From: Azonexus sp.
Lineage (GTDB): Bacteria > Pseudomonadota > Gammaproteobacteria > Burkholderiales > Rhodocyclaceae
Assembly: GCA_030691385.1 (NCBI GenBank)
Contig: JAUYEI010000039.1
Span: 1-34,163, forward strand
Direction: 5' to 3'
Length of the DNA: 34,163 nucleotides
A program made the position numbers and the translations under genes. The notes below the pieces were generated by a model. The model worked only from the letters and a program-made list of their open reading frames with translations, made no database searches and was not told where the DNA came from. Below, piece by piece: positions 25,598-32,409 of this stretch (its first letter is position 1; every line of letters begins with the position of its first letter).

Positions 25598-26842
25598 TCA
25601 GTGCCCGGTCGCTGCATTGAGCAGCCCGGCCAACTGGGCCGTCCGCCCTTCACGCGAGGCGTTGGCGACGGCCTGCCTGTACGGCAGTGCCGCCCTACCC
25701 TGCTCAATCGCTCCAAGGAAGGCAGGTAGGACTTTGCAGATTTCAGCGACCGAGTCGAGCCGTACAATATCGGTGGCGCCTGCCTGGCGCAGCGTCGTCG
25801 CGGTATCGCCTAGCGGGTCGGTCAGCGACAGGATTGGGCGATTGGCGCGCAGATACTCATATATTTTGGCCGGAATCTGTTCATTACAGTTGGCCGCCTG
25901 CATGACTAGCAAGCCATCGGCGTTGAGCATTTCGGCCAACGCCTCGCGGTATGGGGCCGGCGGCTGGCAGTCGATGAATTCGGTGACGTCGAAGCGTGCG
26001 GCCAGCGACTGAAGCAAATCGTCATGTACCGAGGCACGAAAGCGGATGAACAACGCACCTGTTTTTATGATCCCCTTTGCCTTGAGTTGACCCAGCGCTT
26101 CAAAAAACTGGGTCGGGTCCCGCTCTGCCGGATAGACGATGCCACTGTGCAACAGCGTTATGGCTCCGGGATGAATGCTCTGGCAAAGCGTGCCAACGTT
26201 TGCCGCCGTGGCAAAGCTTTCTTCGTCATAACCATTTTCTAGCACCACCACTTTATCCTCTGCGGCCGGATATCTAGACTGGTAAGTTTTTGCTGCGCTG
26301 GGAGTAGTAAAGGTACTGTAACTGGCAGTCAATAAAGCCTTCTCTTCTATCGATTTGTAGCTCTGCCAAACGAGCGGGTCAGCAGGATAGCCTTCCTGTG
26401 CCATCGGGTCACGAAAGTCGGCTATCCATGGAAGGCCACTCCGCCGTTGGAGTTCAGCGCCAATCAAATGTGCTGTTGCAATCGGGTAGGTTGACCAGAT
26501 TGCTTGCGGTTTGAACTCCTTGATCATCCGCATTCCATCTCGAACAGCGCCAATTTTCCAGCTTACCCAGCGATCAGGACGTGCCATTGCCCCGACATAG
26601 CGTCCAGCAATGGAAAGATGGCGTGCAGTATCGAGGGCAAAGGCTCTGCGAACGACAACCCCCTCCGGTATATCTGCCATCAAGTCTTCACTGGTACGCT
26701 CGTAGGCGCGCGGATCAGCCGTGAGGACCATTGGTTCCCAGCCAAATTTTTGCAAATGCTGCACAAAGCGCAATGTGCGCTGAATCCCGCTGCTGCCTGC
26801 CAAGGGTGGAAAGTGGTAGGCAATCATTAATAGACGTTTCAT
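25598..26842 (-). CDS. Glycosyltransferase, GT4
   Basis: A 414-residue GT-B glycosyltransferase of the GT4/GT4-like type. It starts MKRLLMIAYHFPPLAGSSGIQR, typical of a group of exopolysaccharide transferases, then WSTYPIATAHLIGAELQRR and WIADFRDPMAQEGYP (acceptor domain). The donor domain shows LLHSGIVYPAERDP and the region NEQIPAKIYEYLRANRPILSL, where the glutamates take the place of the E-x7-E site. ATG 26842 is chosen at the start of homology; upstream in-frame sequence overlaps the preceding gene. It is 54 bp from the polymerase gene downstream and 50 bp from the fused GNAT gene upstream, so it belongs to the same run. The donor sugar is unknown. Confidence 0.9.
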   Translation of the reverse strand: MKRLLMIAYHFPPLAGSSGIQRTLRFVQHLQKFGWEPMVLTADPRAYERTSEDLMADIPEGVVVRRAFALDTARHLSIAGRYVGAMARPDRWVSWKIGAVRDGMRMIKEFKPQAIWSTYPIATAHLIGAELQRRSGLPWIADFRDPMAQEGYPADPLVWQSYKSIEEKALLTASYSTFTTPSAAKTYQSRYPAAEDKVVVLENGYDEESFATAANVGTLCQSIHPGAITLLHSGIVYPAERDPTQFFEALGQLKAKGIIKTGALFIRFRASVHDDLLQSLAARFDVTEFIDCQPPAPYREALAEMLNADGLLVMQAANCNEQIPAKIYEYLRANRPILSLTDPLGDTATTLRQAGATDIVRLDSVAEICKVLPAFLGAIEQGRAALPYRQAVANASREGRTAQLAGLLNAATGH

Positions 26843-26892
26843 CGTTTTTCTATTGAGTAGCTGACAGCGATAGTCGGTTATCCATCCCGGAA

Positions 26893-29112
26893 TCAGGTTT
26901 TCACTGGAGATGGCAGTTCCTGAGATGGCTGTTCGACCGGGGCAGACATGCGTGCATGCAGTTTTTTTAACCACGCCCAGCGATATTCGGTAGCGTGATA
27001 AAGAGTGCGGCTCTGCGTGGTCCAGCGCGTGTGCCATTCCATGACTTTGCCATAGAACTCGATCCGGGAAAATTTTTGTTCGTCAAAAAGCTGCTGAAAC
27101 TCATCCTGACGCATTAGCGTTGACGGCGAGACGGCCTTATAAGATTCATCGTAAGCCGTTTTTAGAATAACAATGGCTGTGTGATCATGGATACAGAGAT
27201 CCATCGCCACAACTTTATCGTCGAACCAGTAGCGGTAGATTCGCCCTCGCCCCATGCTGCAAAAATTCTCGAGCATTTTTCGATAGAAGTGGCCTTGGGC
27301 GTTGTCGGGAAGAATTGCCGTTCCATCAGCAGCCTTCCAGCCTGCACTTTCGAGTGATCCATAGTCTTCAATAGCTTTTTTAACGCCTTCTGGCGTGGTT
27401 ATGCACTCAATTCTGGTTTCGATGCCTTCCGCCTGCAGCTTGTTTCGCTGCTTGCGCGTGTTCTGTTTTAGATTTTTGCCTCGCGCCTCCCAGTAAGTTT
27501 CAAAACTGCCGCCAATATCGATCCAGGCAGTCTGGATATAGTCCTGGGTTCGTACCTTGGCGCTGTCTTCGGGACGAATCTGAATTCGCGGGTCGAGTTG
27601 GCTGGCGCCGATGCCCAGCGTCAAGCCGGGAAGACGACGAAGCAGTTCATTGCACGCCGATACCAGATCGACATTGCCATTTGTCACCCAGGCACCAAGC
27701 GGAAGCTGTGAGGGTTGAAAGGTTTGCCAAATGCTTTTCTGGCGTCGTTGCATGATGGCGGCAGCGCAAAGTTGACTGTCCGAATGGAGCAGACACAATT
27801 GCTCCTCCCCTGTGCCAAAAACATCCAGCAGAGGTAGCAGGAATGCAGATTCCAGAAATGGAGTACCCGGTCGGGACTGTACGAGAGCATCCCATTCCTT
27901 TCTAAATTCGGAGAATTGCGCGATGGGGCGTATGGTCCAGGACATTTTTTGATCTCGTTGGTGCTGAGTTGTGGCGGCAAATATTTTCAATCGTGATATC
28001 CAGTTGGTACTGCCACCAAGCTGCTGTGATCTCAAAAAGATTTCTTTGATCTTTTTTCTAAGTATTTTGGCAACTCGCCCGGCAACTTCTTTAATCAATA
28101 GTGCGAACCCAATAATGGTGCGCGGGTTGTAAGCTACGATGCCCCAGCGCTCTCGACGATCACTCATCCAGATCTTCTTGTATTCGTCGTCGCCAATCAG
28201 GAAGTCGACTTCCTTGACCTGATCCTGCTCAATCACGTACTTCAGGAGGTGACTGGTCAGCACCGTGCCGGGAGAGAGGGATGCAAATGCCTTGTTGTAG
28301 GCCACTTTATAAATACTGGCCTTGCCTTGACCGACAATCCATAGTTGCGCAGCGATTGGTTTCCCCTGCAATCGGGCAATACCGAGCCGAAGCATGCCGA
28401 TGGTAGAAAGTCGGCGGATCAATGAAGGAACGAAGTCGGGGTAAGGCTCAGGTATTTTCCAGCTAGCTGTATAGACTTCCTGAAAATCAGCGATCGCTTG
28501 TTCAACTTTATCGGCATTGCTTACTACTTCGAGCGTTCCGCCTTCCGCGGCAAAATCCTTGTTCCTTCGCTTGACACTGCTCCGCAGGTTGGCGCTTCTT
28601 TTTTTGAGATACCCCTCCCAAGTGAAGTCGACCGTAAGAAACCAGTTGCCGAAACAGAAAAACTTGAAGGGTATCCAGCCAATTGTCCTTAACTCGCTCA
28701 AGAGTCCTTTGTAGACATCTGATTCTGGATCCATCGGGGCGAAACGCATGACGTGCGCACTGTCATGGTCACGCGAAGCTGAAGCGAGCATGTACCTGAG
28801 AACATGCAGATTGCTATCGTTGGTCAGTAAAGGGGCGTAAAGCGAGGTGTAGTAGTTGCCAAGCGATTCAACGGTTCTGACCCCCCCATTATTGGTCAGC
28901 CTGAGTGGCAGTATTGTCGAGGGAATATTTTTTTCAGCAACGAAGTAATAACGGACCCCTCGATCATCCGGGTAAACCTGTTTTTGTAGGAGTTCAAACC
29001 AGTCAATTGAGACTTCGATATTATCTTTGGCGGCAAATTGATGAAGATCGCATTCTGCTGAGGCTAAAGCATTCGTTGCCTCACAGGTTTTCACGTTAAT
29101 TTCGTTCGGCAT
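26893..29112 (-). CDS. Fusion of two GNAT/FemAB-like acyltransferase domains
   Basis: A 739-residue protein made of two FemAB/GNAT (Acetyltransf_6, BioF2/CelD-like) units. Unit 1 spans about 1-365, with KRSANLRSSVKRRNKDF, then AAQLWIVGQGKASIYKVAYN, SPGTVLTSHLLKYVIE and VDFLIGDDEYKKIW. Unit 2 spans 390-739 and repeats the same order: ARGKNLKQNTRKQRNKLQ, VVAMDLCIHDHTAIVILKTAYD, SPSTLMRQDEFQQLF and IEFYGKVMEWHTRW. Between them is a basic linker. Met390 (ATG 27945) heads the second unit and is preceded by a GAGATC ribosome-binding-like sequence, so the fusion may have come from two adjacent genes. The units may acylate amino sugars. The true start is ATG 29112, overlapping the aminotransferase stop (TGATG). 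Confidence 0.88.
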   Translation of the reverse strand: MPNEINVKTCEATNALASAECDLHQFAAKDNIEVSIDWFELLQKQVYPDDRGVRYYFVAEKNIPSTILPLRLTNNGGVRTVESLGNYYTSLYAPLLTNDSNLHVLRYMLASASRDHDSAHVMRFAPMDPESDVYKGLLSELRTIGWIPFKFFCFGNWFLTVDFTWEGYLKKRSANLRSSVKRRNKDFAAEGGTLEVVSNADKVEQAIADFQEVYTASWKIPEPYPDFVPSLIRRLSTIGMLRLGIARLQGKPIAAQLWIVGQGKASIYKVAYNKAFASLSPGTVLTSHLLKYVIEQDQVKEVDFLIGDDEYKKIWMSDRRERWGIVAYNPRTIIGFALLIKEVAGRVAKILRKKIKEIFLRSQQLGGSTNWISRLKIFAATTQHQRDQKMSWTIRPIAQFSEFRKEWDALVQSRPGTPFLESAFLLPLLDVFGTGEEQLCLLHSDSQLCAAAIMQRRQKSIWQTFQPSQLPLGAWVTNGNVDLVSACNELLRRLPGLTLGIGASQLDPRIQIRPEDSAKVRTQDYIQTAWIDIGGSFETYWEARGKNLKQNTRKQRNKLQAEGIETRIECITTPEGVKKAIEDYGSLESAGWKAADGTAILPDNAQGHFYRKMLENFCSMGRGRIYRYWFDDKVVAMDLCIHDHTAIVILKTAYDESYKAVSPSTLMRQDEFQQLFDEQKFSRIEFYGKVMEWHTRWTTQSRTLYHATEYRWAWLKKLHARMSAPVEQPSQELPSPVKT

Positions 29113-30308
29113 CACTGAACGCCTGGAGTAGGAATAGCAAGCGTTTTTCGTACCGCAGCCAGCATCCATTCCATTTCTTCATTACTCAATGATTGGTGAC
29201 ACGGCAAATGAAGTAAATGAAGACGGTAGTCGGCTGCAACCGGGCAATTCGAGACCGCCATTTCATCCCAACGCCACACCGGAACCCCCATCTGCTTCAA
29301 CCAGTAAAAGTGAGGCATCGGGATATCCAGATAGAGCGGGAACATGTAGGGAATCACATCCGGTGGAATTTCAGGATAAAGCGCTCGGCAATTGGGTATA
29401 TGCGAAAGTGCCTGAACCCAACGGCGATAGTTTTCTTGCCGGCGAGTAACGTTGTTTTTTACCGATGAATGGCTTGTCACCCACCGGGAACTACGGAGGG
29501 ATGCCACCTTGGCTGAAGCAAGCAAATACTGTGTCGATTGTGCTGAGCGCCCCATGCGTTGATCACTCCCAGGTACCGGGACCGCAGTAGTGATGGATTC
29601 AAGCTGCTGATCAATCAGGTCAATGCCATTGGTCGAAATTTTTGGCAACCTGGATTTCTCGATGGCGCTTTTAATGCCACGCAACTCGGCAAGAAAACCG
29701 GCTGATTCAGTCTGCACGCCATCAAGACAATGGGCATCAGGGGCATAGAGCAAACCGCCATCCGTGCAGGGAAAAAACTTGTACGGACTTGAGGCAATGA
29801 ATTTTCCATAAAGACCGGCACCTCTCGCCTGATATTGTTCGAAAAACAGAACGTGCGAGCAATCTTCGATCAAGGCTATCCCTCTTTCATCACACCATTG
29901 TTTCAACCAGGAAAAATCCTGGACGAATCCAAAAAAATGGGTCGCCAGCAACGCTTTTACTGGTAGGGAAGATTGAGAGTACATCTGTTCCAAGCTATCC
30001 GAATCAGGCATTAGGTTAGGCTTGAGCGAATAAAGCTGGACTTGAGCCCCGAGCGCCAAAGCGGGATCAAGCATGGTTACGCAATGATAAGCGGGTGCCA
30101 GTAGCGCACTCTGCTTGTCCAAGCCGGCAAGACGGTAAGCTTCGCCAAGCGCGTAGCGGCCACGACTAAAGTGGCGGAGCCCAATATCCGATAACGCCCG
30201 GCTTCCATGTGGCAACGCCGAGTAGTCGAATACCGACGGCAGAATCGACACTCTGGGCTTGGTAAACTGGCAGGTTGACGGATCAAAGACCCAGTAGTCG
30301 AGCGACAC
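29112..30308 (-). CDS. DegT/DnrJ/EryC1-type PLP aminotransferase
   Basis: A 398-residue fold-type I PLP enzyme of the DegT/DnrJ/EryC1/StrS group. Asp149 in ALIEDCSHVLF should bind the PLP ring nitrogen, and Lys177 in SSPYKFFPCTDGG aligns with the Schiff-base lysine before the usual GxGG region. Most relatives aminate keto sugars (3- or 4-amino-deoxy sugars). The N-terminus (VFDPSTCQFTKPRVSILPS) differs from the sugar aminotransferases I know best, so a non-sugar substrate is possible. The only start is GTG 30308: upstream in frame there is a stop at 30326-30328 and no ATG between. Its stop overlaps the start of the double GNAT gene, suggesting amination followed by N-acylation. No dedicated keto-sugar dehydratase other than Gmd lies in the window. 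Confidence 0.85.
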   Translation of the reverse strand: MSLDYWVFDPSTCQFTKPRVSILPSVFDYSALPHGSRALSDIGLRHFSRGRYALGEAYRLAGLDKQSALLAPAYHCVTMLDPALALGAQVQLYSLKPNLMPDSDSLEQMYSQSSLPVKALLATHFFGFVQDFSWLKQWCDERGIALIEDCSHVLFFEQYQARGAGLYGKFIASSPYKFFPCTDGGLLYAPDAHCLDGVQTESAGFLAELRGIKSAIEKSRLPKISTNGIDLIDQQLESITTAVPVPGSDQRMGRSAQSTQYLLASAKVASLRSSRWVTSHSSVKNNVTRRQENYRRWVQALSHIPNCRALYPEIPPDVIPYMFPLYLDIPMPHFYWLKQMGVPVWRWDEMAVSNCPVAADYRLHLLHLPCHQSLSNEEMEWMLAAVRKTLAIPTPGVQ

Positions 30309-30368
30309 GATTCATTCCATTGAAATCAAGTGAACTTTAAAAAGTCCACTTGGAAGCACGGCAAACTA

Positions 30369-31244
30369 TCATTTTGCATACTCCATCTTACCTACAGAAG
30401 TCTCAATCCAGCCAATCGTGGCAACTTCAACGGCTTGACGCCACTCAGCAGAAGAAAACGTATGATCTGCCCCTGCAACATCAACTCTTCTTAAGCCACT
30501 GCTTTCAAGCGCTGCAGCCCCTACCGGATCGTTCCGGATCGCTTCAAGGAACTCCTTGGCGGTGAAATCATCACCACTCAATATCAGCAGGATCTGCCCC
30601 TGAAATCCCTTCAACGCCCGGATCATTCGCTTCTGAAAAGGAAGTGCCACATCAGAGTTTGTTGAACCAGTGGCCTGCAGCGCACGCACAAAGCTCGTTA
30701 TAAAACCGCCCAAAGCCCTGCCAACACCGAGTTTTCCGGTTAACACCTTGCGCCAGAATTCGACCTGCAATAAACGTTGACCGTAGTAATGCTTGATGTG
30801 TGTCCTGGCGAGGGTCGCTTCAGAGCGTACCCAAGGGTTGAGCAGGACAATCCCGGCGATCCGCGAATCATGTGTTGCATCCCAATAGAGAAGGCTCGTC
30901 GATGCGGCATCGCACAACCCCCAAAGGACCACGTTGCTTACCTTCGGGCATTTTTGCTGAAAAGCGCCAATGGCAGCCGATATGTTGTCATGCGTCGTTT
31001 CAAAACTTTTCAACTGACCAGTGCTATCCCCCATGCCCGAATAGTCGAATCGCATCACAGGATAACCAGCAGTCGCCAGGGCGCGGGAAAGCAGCAGGAA
31101 TTGCCGATGGCTGCCAGCCCGATATTGCGGCCCGCCGACGGCGATGAGAACCCCAGTTTTACATGGCTGTTCAGGCGTAGCGACGATGCCGAGCAGTTGA
31201 TCGCCGGCACATGGAAAAGTGACAGCCTGTTCGGTGAAATTCAT
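30369..31244 (-). CDS. XrtA system alpha/beta hydrolase 1 (TIGR03100 type)
   Basis: A 291-residue alpha/beta-hydrolase associated with exosortase A loci. The oxyanion-side sequence is LIAVGGPQYRAGSHRQF (33-49), with RFDYSGMGDSTG (65-76). The nucleophile elbow reads LWGLCDAAS (107-115), so the usual Ser is a Cys (Cys111). Asp225/226 in LSGDDFTAKEF and His261 in GADHTFSS complete a plausible triad. It may be a thioesterase or acyltransferase acting on an acyl-ACP, given the neighbouring ACP and acyl ligase; this is inference. ATG 31244 overlaps the stop of hydrolase 2 by 4 bp (ATGA), so the two are coupled. 60 bp separate it from the aminotransferase. Confidence 0.92.
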   Translation of the reverse strand: MNFTEQAVTFPCAGDQLLGIVATPEQPCKTGVLIAVGGPQYRAGSHRQFLLLSRALATAGYPVMRFDYSGMGDSTGQLKSFETTHDNISAAIGAFQQKCPKVSNVVLWGLCDAASTSLLYWDATHDSRIAGIVLLNPWVRSEATLARTHIKHYYGQRLLQVEFWRKVLTGKLGVGRALGGFITSFVRALQATGSTNSDVALPFQKRMIRALKGFQGQILLILSGDDFTAKEFLEAIRNDPVGAAALESSGLRRVDVAGADHTFSSAEWRQAVEVATIGWIETSVGKMEYAK

Positions 31245-32047
31245 GTCAATGACACCAGTGCAGCCCGCGTAGTGACAAGGAGTTCCGGGGCATCTTCGAT
31301 TTCACTGGTCTGCCAGAAGGCTGGGCCGCGAACTACCTTGGCATGAACTGCATACCCGGCCACCAGCCAGTATTCGATCCGCTTCAGTGAAACAGGGGCA
31401 AGCGTTGCCTCGTCGCGCAACGAGGTCTCAAGCCAGATGATCTGCCCATTTCCGTTGGCTGGCGGATCAAGTTCAGTTGCTTCCAGGCCCTCGGCCAAGG
31501 CGGGAGAAACCGTGTAACCAGCGATTTCAACAGGTTCGCCAGCGGAGAGTTGTCTGCGCAATTGTTCGGTGATGCCCTTTGCCTGACCGGAGGCCAGTTC
31601 CCCGGCCATTTTCAAGCGCATGAACTGTTGCCAGTGCTGCTTGCCGGAAATAGCCGGTTGCCAGAAGATGAAATTCGTCTTTTCGGGCAGGTTGACCGCA
31701 GCACTGACCGCCACCAGGCATCCGGCTCGCAGCCCCCAGAGCGTCAGCGGTGCCGGGGTTTGACTGCGCAGCCAACGATAGGCCAAATGGACATCGTCTC
31801 GCCAGGCAGACCAAGTTGCGTCAGAAAAATCTCCGGCGCTATCGCCACAGCCGAGCAAATCGATCTGCAATACGGCGAATCCAGCCTCGGCCATGGCGCG
31901 CGATTGAAGTGCGGCCATGCGGCGCGCCTTGTTCATTTCCTCGGCAAACGGGTGCAAATAAATGATTGCACCACGTGCCACATCCTTGGGAGGGTGATAG
32001 AGGCAAAAACGTTGCCCCCTTTCGCCAGGAAGAAAGAAGGGCTGCAC
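31241..32047 (-). CDS. XrtA system alpha/beta hydrolase 2 (TIGR03101 type)
   Basis: A 268-residue alpha/beta-hydrolase-like protein, partner of hydrolase 1 in XrtA loci. IYLHPFAEEMNKARRM (29-44) and IDLLGCGDSAGDFSDATW (62-79) are characteristic. The nucleophile elbow is replaced by LWGLRAGC (103-110): an Arg (107) sits where Ser or Cys is expected, and no clear triad can be assigned. It may therefore be a non-catalytic partner of hydrolase 1 or use a different mechanism. The start is GTG 32047 and lies 15 bp after the ACP stop. Cytoplasmic. Confidence 0.9.
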   Translation of the reverse strand: MQPFFLPGERGQRFCLYHPPKDVARGAIIYLHPFAEEMNKARRMAALQSRAMAEAGFAVLQIDLLGCGDSAGDFSDATWSAWRDDVHLAYRWLRSQTPAPLTLWGLRAGCLVAVSAAVNLPEKTNFIFWQPAISGKQHWQQFMRLKMAGELASGQAKGITEQLRRQLSAGEPVEIAGYTVSPALAEGLEATELDPPANGNGQIIWLETSLRDEATLAPVSLKRIEYWLVAGYAVHAKVVRGPAFWQTSEIEDAPELLVTTRAALVSLT

Positions 32048-32062
32048 GACTGAGTTGCCGGC

Positions 32063-32314
32063 TTAGCTGGCCAGCTTGCCTTCGACGAATTCGATCAGAG
32101 AGCCGACCGTCGCAAAGGTGCTGCCTTCAATTTCGTCGTCGTCAACGATGAAGCCGAAACGCTCCTCAAAGCCGGTGATCAAGGCAACAACGGCCATCGA
32201 ATCGAGTTCTGGAATTGCCCCGAGAAGCGGCGTATTTGCAGAAAATTCCGCAGAGCGACCGTTCAAACTGAGGATTTCATCCAGAAGGGACAGTACTTCC
32301 TTTGCAGTATTCAA
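32063..32314 (-). CDS. Acyl carrier protein
   Basis: An 83-residue four-helix acyl/peptidyl carrier protein. PELDSMAVVALI contains the DSM motif with Ser39 as the 4'-phosphopantetheine attachment site, and the protein is acidic (FGFIVDDDEIEGSTF) as expected. It is the first gene of the minus-strand run and diverges from the acyl-CoA ligase gene, which is a conserved pairing in XrtA loci, so the ligase probably loads an acyl or aminoacyl group onto this carrier. TAGGAG and AAGG sequences precede ATG 32314. A TATAAT box lies 35 bp upstream. It is a dedicated, not housekeeping, ACP: it lacks the neighbourhood of the fab genes. Confidence 0.95.
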   Translation of the reverse strand: MNTAKEVLSLLDEILSLNGRSAEFSANTPLLGAIPELDSMAVVALITGFEERFGFIVDDDEIEGSTFATVGSLIEFVEGKLAS

Positions 32315-32349
32315 GCCTTGCTCCTACGACAACAGAATGGTGAGGTCGC

Positions 32350-32355
32350 ATTATA
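32350..32355 (-). promoter_or_regulatory. Putative -10 box for the ACP-led operon
   Basis: A perfect TATAAT on the minus strand, giving a predicted start about 28-30 nt before the ACP start codon. The hexamer 16-18 bp upstream (AGCCGA, CAGCCG or ACAGCC) is a poor -35, so the promoter may need an activator. Confidence 0.5.
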
Positions 32356-32365
32356 GGGTGAGAAT

Positions 32366-32376
32366 GCCGATTCGGC
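32366..32376. promoter_or_regulatory. Small palindrome near the promoter of the ACP operon
   Basis: GCCGATTCGGC is a perfect 5-bp inverted repeat around one base. It lies between -11 and -35 of the putative minus-strand promoter, within the 95-bp divergent region. It could be an operator or activator half-site arrangement. This is only suggestive; an 11-bp palindrome can arise by chance. Confidence 0.3.
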
Positions 32377-32409
32377 TGTGAGATACTCCACGCTGTCACA
32401 CCTTGTCAT

